A stretch of 64,000 bases of DNA from Desulfoluna sp942491485 (GCA_942491485.1 CALOAX010000013.1:434001-498000), one strand, 5' to 3'; positions 17,477-26,992 are shown, numbered from the stretch's first letter. The notes: generated from the letters alone by a model not told the origin. Program-made: numbers and translations.

Positions 17477-19180
17477 TTAAACAGCCTCCCGGCTGACCGT
17501 TGGAACAAAGGGGACGGGTCGGGGGATCTCTTTCAGGTTGAGGTGGCGGCGGGCGCCGTTCAGGGCGTCGTCGATATTGGTGTAGATGTTGTCTTCGCCG
17601 ATGCGGTAGTAGAGGCCCGATTGTTCGAGGCTGATGAGGGGTTGGGCGTGGACGCCGGAGAGGATGAGCTGGGTTTTTTCCCGTTGGGTCTCTTCGACGA
17701 GCTCTTCCAGGGCGCGCAGGGCTGTGGCGTCGATCATGAGGATATGACGGCAGCGCAGGATGAGCACTTTGGGCCTGGAGCCGACTCGCCTCAGGGCGTC
17801 TTTGAAGCGGTTGGCAGCGCCGAAGAAGAAGGGGCCGTTGATCTCGAAGACTTCAACGCCTTTGGGTACCAGGCGGCAGGAGAGGGCGTGGGGGTCGTTT
17901 TCGAGGTCAAAGGTGCTGCGCCTGATTTTGGTAAGGTTGGCCATGCGGTTCATGAAGAGCAGAGCAGCCAGGACCACACCCACTTCGATGGCCACGGTGA
18001 GGTCCACGAAGACGGTGAGAGCAAAGGTGACGAGCATGACGGCAACGTCGGCTGGCGGGCTTTTCAAGAGTTTCACGAAGAACCGCCATTCGCTCATGTG
18101 GTAGGCCACCATCATGAGGATGGCAGAGAGGGTGGCCATGGGGATGAGCACCGCCCACTTTCCGAAGAAGAGGAGGATAAGAAGGAGGGTGGCGGCGTGG
18201 ACAATCCCGGCAATGGGGGTGGTGCCGCCGCTTTTGACGTTGGTGGCGGTACGGGCAATGGCGCCGGTGGCGGGGATTCCTCCGAAAATGGGGGCAACGA
18301 TGTTGGCAAGGCCCTGGGCCACAAGCTCCATGTTGGCGTTGTGGCGTTTGCCGATCATGCCGTCGGCCACCACAGCGGAGAGGAGAGACTCGATGGCGGC
18401 GAGCATGGCGATGGTAAAGGCGGGTGAGCTGAGCTGTTTCAGGGTTTCGAGATCGATCTTCGGGATGGACGGTGAGGGCAGGCTCGTGGGGACACTGCCG
18501 AACCGGCTTCCGATGGTCTCCACGTCCAGGCCGAGGAGAGCGGCGAGAAGGGTGGTGGCAAGGATGGCCACCACGGAACCCGGTATCTTGCGGGTTACCT
18601 TTGGCCAGAAGAGGAGGATCGCCAGTGTGACGGCCCCTATGGCAAGGGCCTGGAGGTTCAATGTGTCCATGCCTTCTGCGTAGATGGCGAGCTTCCCGAT
18701 GAACTCCCCGGAGGTTTTTTCCAGGGAGAGGCCGAAGAAGTCGGGAATCTGGGTGGTGAAGATGATGAGGGCGATGCCGCTGGTGAAGCCCACGGTCATG
18801 GGGTAGGGAATGAAACGGATGGCGGCCCCGAGCCGGGAGAATCCCATGACCAGCAGCATAAACCCAGCCATGATGGTGGCGATGGCCAGCCCGTCATAGC
18901 CGTAGCGGGCGACGATGTCGAAGACCACGATGATGAAGGCCCCGGTGGGCCCGCCGATCTGAACCCGGCTTCCTCCGAAGCAGGAGATGATAAACCCTGC
19001 AACAACCGCCGTGTAGATTCCCTGTTCGGGTTTGACGCCTGAGGCGATGGCAAAGGCGATGGCCAGGGGCAGGGCCACAATGCCCACAATGACACCGGCC
19101 ATGACATCATTGATGAGGGTCTGTCTGGAGATCCCCTCCTTGACGGCACGCACCGATTCCGGAACAAAATGCGAAAACAT
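17477..19180 (-). CDS. SulP-family anion permease (sulfate/bicarbonate type) with STAS domain
   Basis: 567 residues from the ATG at 19180; AAGGAG overlaps the upstream ATG at 19204, so the inner start is preferred. Around ten to fourteen hydrophobic segments span residues 20-430, including the SulP hallmark near the N-terminus (MAGVIVGIVALPLAIAFAIA). A cytoplasmic STAS domain follows (about 440-545; LILRCRHILMIDATALRAL). SulP proteins carry sulfate, bicarbonate or dicarboxylates; the substrate cannot be chosen from sequence. Sulfate uptake would suit a sulfate reducer, but the dissimilatory sulfate carriers are usually other families. Confidence 0.9.
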   Translation of the reverse strand: MFSHFVPESVRAVKEGISRQTLINDVMAGVIVGIVALPLAIAFAIASGVKPEQGIYTAVVAGFIISCFGGSRVQIGGPTGAFIIVVFDIVARYGYDGLAIATIMAGFMLLVMGFSRLGAAIRFIPYPMTVGFTSGIALIIFTTQIPDFFGLSLEKTSGEFIGKLAIYAEGMDTLNLQALAIGAVTLAILLFWPKVTRKIPGSVVAILATTLLAALLGLDVETIGSRFGSVPTSLPSPSIPKIDLETLKQLSSPAFTIAMLAAIESLLSAVVADGMIGKRHNANMELVAQGLANIVAPIFGGIPATGAIARTATNVKSGGTTPIAGIVHAATLLLILLFFGKWAVLIPMATLSAILMMVAYHMSEWRFFVKLLKSPPADVAVMLVTFALTVFVDLTVAIEVGVVLAALLFMNRMANLTKIRRSTFDLENDPHALSCRLVPKGVEVFEINGPFFFGAANRFKDALRRVGSRPKVLILRCRHILMIDATALRALEELVEETQREKTQLILSGVHAQPLISLEQSGLYYRIGEDNIYTNIDDALNGARRHLNLKEIPRPVPFVPTVSREAV

Positions 19181-19993
19181 CTGACAACTCCTTGATGATG
19201 ACAAGTGCCCGTATTCTCAATGGGAACAGCCGTTGAGTCGCAGCGGGAATTCCGAAAAACGGAAAGAGGAAACACCTGTCCATCGTCGAATGGGCGGTAT
19301 TCACCAGCCCCGTCTGCTACGGGTCATGTATTGATGGCAAAGCAAAACGAGGGGTTACCACGTAAGTGGGGCTCGCCTTGCGAGGACATCTTAAAAAATG
19401 TGCATATCGGTTGATTGGTCTGTCGGATTGCCCGGAAAAGGCAAGGCGGCAAGGAGGCGGCACCGGAAGTGCTTTGGCACTGCGGCTGTCGTGGCCAATC
19501 AAAGGATCACAACCTGTGAATGGGCTTGCTGCAGCTGATGCCGTGACGGTGTGTTCGCATCAAAAATATTTATCAATAATATAAATATTAATAAATGGCC
19601 AGCAAGACGACGCCGCCAAATTAACGCCATCACCAGGGGAAGTCAAGGGAGAATCAGGGGGATGGTTGTGTCGTAAATACGGTGCCTTTTCCAAGGCTCC
19701 CGAGGGGCTCGGGAGATGCCGGTGTCGTGTATTTTTCTTCTCGGGATGGGAGCTACGTGCTATAATTAAATAATCAAATAAAAGAGTGTTTTATCATCTC
19801 TACGGATCAGGTGTCCGGCAGAACCGATCCGTATCATAATGATATATCTCCGGCGTGTTGTTCGTCGGTTCCTCTCCATCAGTACGTTGCCTCGTTTTTC
19901 CCCGAGCCTTTCGGCCTCTCTTTCCGTGTGTATCTCCCCACGATGTTCCCCTTGCCTGCCTGAAATAAACATCAAAACCCATGGGGTGTGATT
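19181..19993. other. Intergenic region between divergent sulP and subtilase genes
   Basis: About 800 bases, in part AT-rich (19560-19620 and 19760-19780), with no supported gene. Should hold both promoters. No mosaic repeat was found, which is unusual for a gap of this size here. Confidence 0.5.
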
Positions 19994-21805
19994 ATGTTGT
20001 GGAGAACATGGATTATAATGCTGGCTACGATGGTGATTCTCGGGTCCCAGGCATTTGCAGTCAATACGCTTAAAGGAAAGCCTCTTCACGTGCCTGGAGA
20101 GATCGTTGTGAAGTTTGTTCCCGGAATTTCGGCGGGCACCAAGGGCGATATCATGCGAAGGTTCGGTCTGACCCATAAACGGGAGAGCCACAAGTCCGGC
20201 CACTTTACGGTGGTATCCCATGCCGTGCCTGACGCAGTGCTCGAGAAGCTGAAGCGGGAAGGGGAGGTTGTCTACGCCGAGCGAAACGCCTACGCCTATG
20301 CTTCGGCGGGAGAGGCCGTGAACGATCCCTTATTCAGCTACCAGTGGCACATGACCCGCATTGATGCGGATTTGGCCTGGGGCTTGGTTCCCAACCCCGG
20401 AGCAGGGGCCGTGGTGGCCGTGCTGGACTCCGGGGTTCGCCAGAATTTGGAGGACTTCAACCAGACCCTGTTCGTGCCGGGTTACGACTTTATCAATGGG
20501 GACAATGACCCCAATGATGACAACAACCACGGATCCCACGTGGCCGGGACCATTGCCCAGTCTACGGACAACGGGGTTGGGGTGACGGGGGTGGCTTACA
20601 AGGCGGCCATCATGCCGGTGAAGGTTTTGGACAGGCGCGGGTCCGGCAGTTACACGGCCATTGCCGACGGGATCGTTTTTGCTGCGGATAACGGCGCCCA
20701 TGTCATCAACATGAGCCTTGGGGGCTCTGCAGATCTCAATGTACTGCGGGAGGCGTGCGAGTATGCGGCGGCCCGTGATGTCGTGATCGTCGTCGCTGCG
20801 GGAAACGATGCAACCGATGAGCCGTCCTACCCTGCGGCGTATCCTAGCTGTCTCTCGGTGAGTGCCACCACGTTTGGTGGTGCCCTGGCCGGGTACTCCA
20901 ATTATGGGTCGGCCGCCAAAGGCTCAAAAATTGACATCGCCGCTCCGGGCGGTGACAGCGCAGACAACAACGGGGACGGGTACGTGGACATGGTGCTTCA
21001 GAACACCTTCTCCCGAAAGAACGAAGGGTATTATTTCTTCCAGGGCACGTCCATGGCGTCTCCCCATGTGGCCGGGGTGGCCGCCTTGGTTCGTGGCGCA
21101 CGTCCGAATTTGACGGCTGAGCAAGTGGAGACCATTCTTCTGGATAGTGCCACAGAGGTGGGGCATTCAGATCTGTTTGGTGCGGGGTTGGTGAACGCCT
21201 TTCAAGCTTTGAACGATGCCCTTGGATCTGGGGAGGTCAGTAACACTGCACCGCAAGTGAATATAGGCGCGGATCAGGTCATCATTTTGGGGGATGGGCT
21301 TAATCTGATTGCAAGCGTTGTGGATGACGGTTTGTTGAATGCCCCCCCAACCTATCTCTGGAGCATGGTGGAAGGACCTGCCGGAATGTCTTTTAACCCG
21401 GATGATGCCAAAGATACGCTGATGAGGTTTGCCCAGGCGGGAACTTACACCGTGCGTCTGACAGCGCATGATGGCGAACTCCAGGGGTTTGATGACATGA
21501 TTGTCACGGTGAACGAACCCGGTACAGGCGGTGGGCCACTTGCCGTGGATGCCGGTTCAGACACGTCGGTCTCTCTGTCGTCCGGCGGTACCGTGACCCT
21601 GACCGGTGTGGTGACAGGGGAAGACACCCTGAGAGCAATCAACTGGACCAAAGGCAAGGGCCGGGGGAAGGTAACCATTCACTCACCGAACAGCCTTTCC
21701 ACCGAGGTGACCTTTGCCCGTGAGGGGACCTTCATCATGAATCTGTCGGTTTCTGATCTGGATGAAACGGTAAGTGACTCCGTTGTGGTGACCGTCGTCA
21801 ATTAA
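19994..21805 (+). CDS. Secreted subtilisin-like serine protease (S8) with PKD-like repeats
   Basis: About 603 residues. A signal peptide (WIIMLATMVILGSQAFA) precedes an I9/fervidolysin-like propeptide (GEIVVKFVPGISAG, YAERNAYAYA). The catalytic domain shows the full triad: Asp in VVAVLDSGVR, His in NNHGSHVAGTIAQ, Ser in GTSMASPHVAGVAA. Two Ig/PKD-like domains (TAPQVNIGADQ..., AVDAGSDTSVSL...) make up the C-terminus. It should be exported and self-processed and degrade extracellular protein. There is no sortase or autotransporter signal. The start is the ATG at 19994 (or GTG at 19988). A terminator follows directly. Confidence 0.92.
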   Translation: MLWRTWIIMLATMVILGSQAFAVNTLKGKPLHVPGEIVVKFVPGISAGTKGDIMRRFGLTHKRESHKSGHFTVVSHAVPDAVLEKLKREGEVVYAERNAYAYASAGEAVNDPLFSYQWHMTRIDADLAWGLVPNPGAGAVVAVLDSGVRQNLEDFNQTLFVPGYDFINGDNDPNDDNNHGSHVAGTIAQSTDNGVGVTGVAYKAAIMPVKVLDRRGSGSYTAIADGIVFAADNGAHVINMSLGGSADLNVLREACEYAAARDVVIVVAAGNDATDEPSYPAAYPSCLSVSATTFGGALAGYSNYGSAAKGSKIDIAAPGGDSADNNGDGYVDMVLQNTFSRKNEGYYFFQGTSMASPHVAGVAALVRGARPNLTAEQVETILLDSATEVGHSDLFGAGLVNAFQALNDALGSGEVSNTAPQVNIGADQVIILGDGLNLIASVVDDGLLNAPPTYLWSMVEGPAGMSFNPDDAKDTLMRFAQAGTYTVRLTAHDGELQGFDDMIVTVNEPGTGGGPLAVDAGSDTSVSLSSGGTVTLTGVVTGEDTLRAINWTKGKGRGKVTIHSPNSLSTEVTFAREGTFIMNLSVSDLDETVSDSVVVTVVN

Positions 21806-21835
21806 AACCGGCGTCATACAAATCAAAGAGCAATA

Positions 21836-21868
21836 AACTCCCGGCGGGCATTCCGTCGGGAGTTTTTT
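21836..21868 (+). terminator. Terminator of the subtilase gene
   Basis: ACTCCCGgcGGG and CCgtCGGGAGT form a stem directly followed by TTTTTT, about 30 bases past the stop. Confidence 0.85.
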
Positions 21869-22118
21869 AGGAACACGTTTTTTTGTACCTTTATCATACA
21901 CAGATTGTTGATTCTTCATGAAGATGGGGTATGCTGGTTGCCGGACGCGAAGAGCAACGGCACGTTCATCATGCTGGTCGTCGTTTCCGTCGGGCCCTCC
22001 CCTGGGAGGCTGCCTGTGTACAATCGTCACTATTCAGCTATGTCTACGGCGGTATCGTCCTTAAACCGGGACCGAATGGTTACGAACAATCATTGATATT
22101 TACCCAGTACGCCTCACT
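21869..22118. other. Gap before the thioesterase gene
   Basis: No gene. Carries the short phrase CACTATTCAGCTATG found also near 4885 and 26485. Confidence 0.4.
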
Positions 22119-22136
22119 ATGGACACCTCACACACC

Positions 22137-22919
22137 ATGACCGATCTCTTTACACGAAAACTCAAAGTGCGACTCTCTGAAGTGGATCCCTGGGCTCTTT
22201 TGAAAGTGCAGAGCATCTTTGACTGGTTTCAGGACGCAGGCTGCGAGCATGCCGCTCAGTTGGGCATGAGCGCGGCAGACCTCCTTGTTCGAAACTTTAC
22301 CTGGGTTCTCCTCAAGTATCAGGTGCGGGTCAGCCGTTACCCGATCTGGAATGAAGATGTGACCCTCACCTCCTGGCGGGCCCCCCTGAATGACCTCTAC
22401 GACCTTCGGGAGTTCAGGGTGACGGACGCCTGCGGAGAGACCATCATCACCGGCAACAGCGCCTGGGTGATCATGGATTTCAACACCCGTAAACCAACGC
22501 GGCTGAGCCGTTGCCTCAACGAGGAGCAGCGAGAGGATATGGGCCTTATTCCCGACAGCTTCGAACGCATCCTCCCCGTTAAAGAGCCCCGGTACACAAC
22601 CGACTTCCGGGTGCGGATCTCAGACCTCGATTTCAACCGCCACGTCAACAACTCCATCTACATCGGCTGGGCCCTGGAAGCCCTTCCGGAGTCTTTCCTG
22701 AGCCGACATCTCCCCACGGAGCTTGAGGTACGCTTTGTCCGGGAAATTGCCCGGGGCAGGGCCGTCCTCTCCGAAGCCCAGACAGACGAAACCTTCGATA
22801 AAGCCTACCTCCATCGCATCTCCGGCAAAGACGGAGAGGGCGAGCTCATGAGGATGCGCACCATCTGGCAGCCCATGGACCAGTTCGACTCCCCTGCGGG
22901 GATCTGCTCTCTGGGGTAA
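22137..22919 (+). CDS. Acyl-ACP thioesterase (FatA-like)
   Basis: About 260 residues (ATG at 22137; another in-frame ATG at 22119). It is a double hotdog protein related to plant FatA/FatB: the first half has DPWALLKVQSIFDWFQDAG and the second the hallmark DLDFNRHVNNSIYIGWALEA with the Asn and His of the plant active site. The plant catalytic Cys position reads Ile (RFVREIARG), as in many bacterial members. It releases free fatty acids from acyl-ACP. It is followed 600 bases on by an acyl-CoA synthetase on the same strand. Whether it serves ordinary FAS or the megasynthase at 34662 is open. Confidence 0.87.
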   Translation: MTDLFTRKLKVRLSEVDPWALLKVQSIFDWFQDAGCEHAAQLGMSAADLLVRNFTWVLLKYQVRVSRYPIWNEDVTLTSWRAPLNDLYDLREFRVTDACGETIITGNSAWVIMDFNTRKPTRLSRCLNEEQREDMGLIPDSFERILPVKEPRYTTDFRVRISDLDFNRHVNNSIYIGWALEALPESFLSRHLPTELEVRFVREIARGRAVLSEAQTDETFDKAYLHRISGKDGEGELMRMRTIWQPMDQFDSPAGICSLG

Positions 22920-22936
22920 AGATCGGGAAAAAGCAA

Positions 22937-23040
22937 GCCTCCGGCGGGCAGGGGATGATCCCCTGCACCCCAGGTTCGCGAATGCTTCCGCCTCTCGTTC
23001 CTCGAGTCGTCCACATTCGCTGACGGGCTACGCCCGTGGG
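22937..23040. repeat. Mosaic intergenic repeat, copy 9
   Basis: Full-length: GCCTCCGGCGGGCAGG, GGGGATGATCCCC, GCGAATGC, CCTCTCGTTCCTCGAG, CATTCGC and ACGGGCTACGCCCGT. Confidence 0.85.
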
Positions 23041-23062
23041 GGGATCGGTGATTTCTCGGTAT

Positions 23063-23163
23063 CGTTTTCTCCGGTCACTCGATCCGCCAACACGACAATG
23101 AAACGTACCATAATGACTCACCTGAAGCTTCCGGCAACGCGGATAGCCGGGGAAAACGATATC
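23063..23163. repeat. CCCCGG-ended repeat, copy 1
   Basis: Starts CGTTTTCTCCGGTCACTCG and ends AGCCGGGGAAAACGAT, so its ends are inverted; related to copies at 27711, 34369 and 54311. Confidence 0.6.
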
Positions 23164-23274
23164 GGAGAGATGTCGTTTTGCTACAAATGAAACTGGCTTC
23201 TTCTCAAGAATGGTCGCAATGCCTCACCCTCCGCGCGAATGCCCCAAAAGCGTTTGCACCACGGCGACCTTCAT

Positions 23275-23321
23275 GCATTCGCCACAGGGTTTCGAGGTGC
23301 CCCCACCTCGCCGCCGGAGGC
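23275..23321. repeat. Mosaic intergenic repeat, copy 10 (partial)
   Basis: Terminal modules only: CATTCGCCACAGGGTTTCG, GAGGTGCCCCCACCTC and GCCGCCGGAGGC. Confidence 0.65.
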
Positions 23322-23508
23322 CGATTTTATTCCACCCCCTGCTTTCGCACCTCAAGCCATTTATGTGATGTCCTGCATGTCTATCCTTGTTGACAGGTAT
23401 GAAGTTCTTTGCCTATGATTAAGATATTCAATTCCAACGCAATTCGAGTTCTCTAACCCCACCTCACGTAACAGAAGTATGCAACCCCCAGGCACAGGAG
23501 GATCATCC

Positions 23509-25143
23509 ATGGTCTATCAGCCCGGCGAAGCGTATGACTACCCCCTCATCATCAAGAAACTTCTCAACACGCCCCTTGTTTACTCTCCGGATCAGGAAAT
23601 TATTTATCGCGACCAGCTTCGGTTTACGTATCGGGACCTTCGGCAGCGAATCGGCCGTCTGGGATCCATGCTTGAAGGGCTTGGGGTGAGACAGGGCGAT
23701 GTGGTGGCTGTGATGGATTACGACAGCCATCGGTTCCTCGAATGCTTCTTTGGCATCCCCATGATGGGGGCGGTACTGCAGATGGTGAACTGGCGTCTTT
23801 CGGTGGAGCAGATCGTCTACACGCTTAACCATGCAAACGCCCGTGTGTTGGTGGTGAACACCGATTTTCTTCCCCTGCTGGAGAAGATGCGGGATCGCCT
23901 GGAGACGGTGGAAAAAGTGGTGGTGATGAAGGAGAAGGGCAACAGCCTTACGCTCTCTTTTCCCATCGCAGGCCATTACGAGCGACTTCTGGAGACAGGG
24001 GACCCCGGGTATGAGTTTCCGGACCTGGACGAGAACACCGTGGCCACCACCTTCTACACCACAGGCACCACGGGCAATCCCAAGGGGGTGTATTTTACCC
24101 ATCGCCAGCTGGTGCTTCATACCCTTGCCGGTGCAGCCGCAGTGGGGGCTTACGATTCCGTGGGCCGTTTCCGCTCCGGGGATGTCTACATGCCCCTGAC
24201 GCCCATGTTCCATGTCCACGCCTGGGGCATGCCTTACCTTGCCACCCTTCTGGGGGTGAAGCAGGTGTACCCCGGCAGGTACGAGCCGGAAATGCTCTTA
24301 AAGCTCATTGTGGGCGAGGGGGTGACCTTTTCCCACTGCGTGCCCACCATTCTTCAGATGATCACCGCCAACCCTGCGGTGAAGGCTTTTGACCTGTCCA
24401 AATGGAAGGTGGTCATCGGTGGGGCGAGACTTCCCCGGGGACTGGCGGAGTCGGCCTGGGATATGGGGATTACAGTCTACACGGGTTACGGTATGTCCGA
24501 ATCCTGCCCCATTATAAGCCTGGGCATGCCTGGGCCCGACTGGGAGAGCCTGGACCGAGATGTCCTCATGGAGACCGTTGTGAAGACGGGCCGACCGGTT
24601 CCCCTTGCCGAGGTGGAGGTGGTGGACGAAGTCGGGCGATTCCTGCCCCACGACGGGGTGTCCACCGGCGAGGTGGTTTTTCGGGCCCCCTGGCTTACCC
24701 AGGGGTATGTTGCCGATGAAGAGCGCAGCGCCGAGTTGTGGCGGGACGGATGGCTCTACAGCGGGGATGTGGGGGTGATCGATGAGGACGGGTACCTGCA
24801 GGTGACGGACCGGATGAAGGATGTCATCAAGACCGGTGGCGAGTGGATATCCTCACTGGACCTTGAAAACATCCTGAGCCGGCATGAGGCGGTGCTGGAG
24901 TCTGCGGCCATAGGCGTGCCCCATGAGAAGTGGGGAGAGCGGCCCGTGATGATCGTACACCTGAAACCTGAGTACGTGGGAAGCGTCGGGGCCGAAGACT
25001 TACGAGGATATCTGAAAGATGCTGCCGAGAAAGGGGATATCCCCAGCTATGGTGTGCCGGACGCCTTTGAAATTGTGGACGATATTCCCAAAACCAGCGT
25101 GGGGAAACTCGACAAAAAAAAGATGCGCAGTGATTTTCGCTAA
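23509..25143 (+). CDS. Acyl-CoA synthetase (AMP-forming fatty acid--CoA ligase)
   Basis: 544 residues from the ATG at 23509 (AGGAGG eight bases upstream; the ATG at 23479 would add 10 residues). The ANL superfamily motifs are in order: P-loop TTGTTGNPKGVYFTH (about 188-202), GYGMSESCPI (about 330), YSGDVGVIDEDGYLQVTDRMKDVIKTGGEW (about 415-445) and the C-terminal catalytic Lys in KTSVGKLDKKK. It resembles medium-chain AlkK-type ligases. It would activate fatty acids for beta-oxidation or incorporation. The thioesterase upstream releases such acids, so the two may form a retailoring pair. A 57-codon gene follows 11 bases after the stop. Confidence 0.9.
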   Translation: MVYQPGEAYDYPLIIKKLLNTPLVYSPDQEIIYRDQLRFTYRDLRQRIGRLGSMLEGLGVRQGDVVAVMDYDSHRFLECFFGIPMMGAVLQMVNWRLSVEQIVYTLNHANARVLVVNTDFLPLLEKMRDRLETVEKVVVMKEKGNSLTLSFPIAGHYERLLETGDPGYEFPDLDENTVATTFYTTGTTGNPKGVYFTHRQLVLHTLAGAAAVGAYDSVGRFRSGDVYMPLTPMFHVHAWGMPYLATLLGVKQVYPGRYEPEMLLKLIVGEGVTFSHCVPTILQMITANPAVKAFDLSKWKVVIGGARLPRGLAESAWDMGITVYTGYGMSESCPIISLGMPGPDWESLDRDVLMETVVKTGRPVPLAEVEVVDEVGRFLPHDGVSTGEVVFRAPWLTQGYVADEERSAELWRDGWLYSGDVGVIDEDGYLQVTDRMKDVIKTGGEWISSLDLENILSRHEAVLESAAIGVPHEKWGERPVMIVHLKPEYVGSVGAEDLRGYLKDAAEKGDIPSYGVPDAFEIVDDIPKTSVGKLDKKKMRSDFR

Positions 25144-25154
25144 GGAGGCCTGCC

Positions 25155-25328
25155 ATGACACAAGAGAAGCAGAAACAAGAGCCAATGAACTCAGGAATTA
25201 TAAGCCGGAAGCCCTTGGGGGGCTCTCTTCGGGATGTGGTAGAAACATGGGAACTTCTCAAAGATTTTTCCCGAAACCCCACCTGCGCCGAAGAGATTGG
25301 CTGGCCTGAGTGGCCACACTGGTTCTAA
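25155..25328 (+). CDS. Small uncharacterised protein (57 aa)
   Basis: The ATG at 25155 has a perfect AGGAGG seven bases upstream and lies 11 bases after the acyl-CoA synthetase stop, so it is probably cotranslated. The protein starts MTQEKQKQEPMNSG, contains a LRDVVETWELLKDFSRNP helix and ends EEIGWPEWPHWF. No transmembrane segment is seen. I do not recognise a family. The ribosome site and operon position are the main support. Confidence 0.6.
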   Translation: MTQEKQKQEPMNSGIISRKPLGGSLRDVVETWELLKDFSRNPTCAEEIGWPEWPHWF

Positions 25329-25523
25329 GTTCACGCCTGCTCTCAGCCCTCCTTTCTCAGGTTGAGAGCAGGCGAAATTCGCTTTCAAGGGCCGGAGGCT
25401 TGGTTTTTACCGGAGAGGGTTTGCAGCCTCATGGTCCGGATATTTCAAGAGAAAAGTGAGCAGGAAGCCGAGAATGGCATGTTTGAGATAGAGAGATGGA
25501 TCTGAGGAATACGGAGAGATGAA

Positions 25524-26336
25524 ATGACGGACGACAGGTTTGACGTTATGGTGGAAGTGGTGCCCCCGGCCGGTGCCAATGCCGCTCCCCTCATGAAAAC
25601 CCTTGAAGGAATCAACGATCTTTCATTTACAGGGTTCAGTGTGGCAACCAACCCGGTGGCCAAGCCGCGGATGGATGCTTTGTCTTTGTGTCGGATTCTT
25701 CAGGATGAGCTGAAGAGGCCGGCCACCCTTCATGTCACCACGCGGGACCACAACCGCCTCAGCCTCCAGGGGATCCTCTGGGGGGCGAAAGCCCTTGGAA
25801 TCAAGACTGTGCTGGCCATGACGGGAGACTTTGTCCCCCTTGCCGAAAAAGAGATCACCAGTTCGGTTCGGGACCTCTCCCTGCCGAATTTGATCTCCAT
25901 GGCCCGGGATGCAGGTCTTCATACCGGCGTCGTGATGAACCCCTTCACGGATGAGCTTCGCCTTGGGATTGCCTTAAAGCGTCTGAGGGAAAAGGTCGAT
26001 GCAGGGGCTCAGTTCGTGGTTACCCAGCCTGTCTACACCACCAGAGATGCGGAAATCATCGCCGAGGCCGTACAACATCTTGGCATTCCGGCTGTTCTGG
26101 GGATTCTTCCATTACGCACCTTTCGGCATGCCGCTTTCCTTCACCACAAGGTGTCAGGTATCGAGGTCCCCGATGCGGTTCGAACCGCCATGGCCAATGC
26201 AGAAAATCCCACCGCGGAAGGCATCCGCCTCACCCGCGAGCTTCTTGATACCGCCCGAAAGCATTTCTCCGGCGCCTGCATCATGCCACCCTTCGATCAC
26301 TTTGAAATCCTCCATGCGGTGTTGCCGAGTGAATAA
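25524..26336 (+). CDS. metF: Methylenetetrahydrofolate reductase family protein
   Basis: 270 residues in a TIM-barrel MTHFR fold: VEVVPP at the start, AMTGDFV in the flavin/folate region, VTQPVYTTRD (TQPxY motif) and a C-terminal region. FAD-dependent reduction of methylene-THF to methyl-THF supplies methionine synthesis or, in acetogens and many sulfate reducers, the methyl branch of the Wood-Ljungdahl pathway. It is shorter than E. coli MetF (296) and has no MetV partner next to it. The symbol is by family only. Confidence 0.82.
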   Translation: MTDDRFDVMVEVVPPAGANAAPLMKTLEGINDLSFTGFSVATNPVAKPRMDALSLCRILQDELKRPATLHVTTRDHNRLSLQGILWGAKALGIKTVLAMTGDFVPLAEKEITSSVRDLSLPNLISMARDAGLHTGVVMNPFTDELRLGIALKRLREKVDAGAQFVVTQPVYTTRDAEIIAEAVQHLGIPAVLGILPLRTFRHAAFLHHKVSGIEVPDAVRTAMANAENPTAEGIRLTRELLDTARKHFSGACIMPPFDHFEILHAVLPSE

Positions 26337-26377
26337 GATTCAAGATTTGTAGAAAAAGATAAAGGTAAAAAAGCGAT

Positions 26378-26460
26378 GCCTCCGGCGGCGAGGTGAGCCA
26401 CCTCGAAAGCGGTTTACCGTTGCGATTTGACCCTCGTTCCTCGGGTCAAATCGCAACGGT
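26378..26460. repeat. Mosaic intergenic repeat, copy 11
   Basis: GCCTCCGGCGGC, GAGGTGAGCCACCTC, then ACCGTTGCGATTTGACC and its near complement around CTCGTTCCTCGG. The arm sequence differs from other copies but is still self-complementary. Confidence 0.85.
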
Positions 26461-26654
26461 AATTTTAAGAATAAAGGGTAATTATTCAGCTATGCCTCTG
26501 GCGGGTCGTTTTTTGAAATGAGCCCCGAAAATTTTTTGGTTGCTGCGTCCTTTTCTCACAGCCCCTGTGCGCTGGTAGAGAACGGCGCATCATGCTCGTT
26601 AATCCAGAATCATAAGGGGTTATTCCACCGGGGAAGCAGGAAATAGCCCTTAAG

Positions 26655-26721
26655 TCCTGTTTGTCAAACCCACCCTTTCAGATCAGGTAAAAGTTTGGCT
26701 CCCGGCAGGGCCGCCGGAGGC
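26655..26721. repeat. CAAACTTTT hairpin repeat, copy 3 (divergent)
   Basis: CCTGTTTGTCAAAC and AAAAGTTTGGCTCCCGGCAGG with an insertion in the loop; ends GCCGCCGGAGGC. Confidence 0.7.
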
Positions 26722-26746
26722 TTTTTTTGTGCGTTGGGCATAAAAA

Positions 26747-26807
26747 TGCCCGAATACGTTCCGAACGGCTGATGTGCCGTCAAACAGGCAACGGATTCGG
26801 GCAGGGG
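26747..26807 (-). terminator. Terminator of the 59-aa gene
   Basis: TGCCCGAATaCGTT and AACGgATTCGGGCA pair over a structured loop; on the minus strand it is followed by TTTTT, a few bases beyond the small gene's stop. Confidence 0.65.
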
Positions 26808-26812
26808 GGGGA

Positions 26813-26992
26813 TTAGTAGCCCCAGGGAATGGCGGGGCGTTTTTTGTTCTTGGCCGTGAAAATGGATTCAAGCTGACGCTTGACCTTGCCCAGGGATTTC
26901 CTGTGGTTGGTCATGGCAGTACGTTTTTTCACATCTTTGAGGTATTTTTTTAATACTGACAGGTCCGTTTTTCCGATTTCGATATCGTACAT
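26813..26992 (-). CDS. Small basic uncharacterised protein (59 aa)
   Basis: Starts MYDIEIGKTDLSVLKKYLKD and ends RPAIPWGY. AAAGGAG lies at proper distance before the ATG at 26992; the ATG at 27031 would add 13 residues of upstream sequence. The protein is rich in Lys/Arg with one long amphipathic helix, so RNA or DNA binding is possible. It has its own terminator. I do not recognise the family. Confidence 0.6.
   Translation of the reverse strand: MYDIEIGKTDLSVLKKYLKDVKKRTAMTNHRKSLGKVKRQLESIFTAKNKKRPAIPWGY

Larger units (their letters stand above)
22920..23508. other. Gap of about 590 bases filled with repeats
   Basis: No gene. Two mosaic repeats and one CCCCGG-type repeat occupy most of it. 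Confidence 0.55.
26337..26812. other. Gap with three repeat types
   Basis: No gene; a mosaic repeat, the ATTCAGCTATG phrase, a CAAAC hairpin repeat and a terminator. Confidence 0.5.

Noticed and set aside
19366..19400. Sigma-54-like TGGGGCTCGCCTTGC on the plus strand
   Set aside because: Only GG-N10-GC matches; the -24 element is poor, no activator is nearby and no gene begins at a fitting distance.
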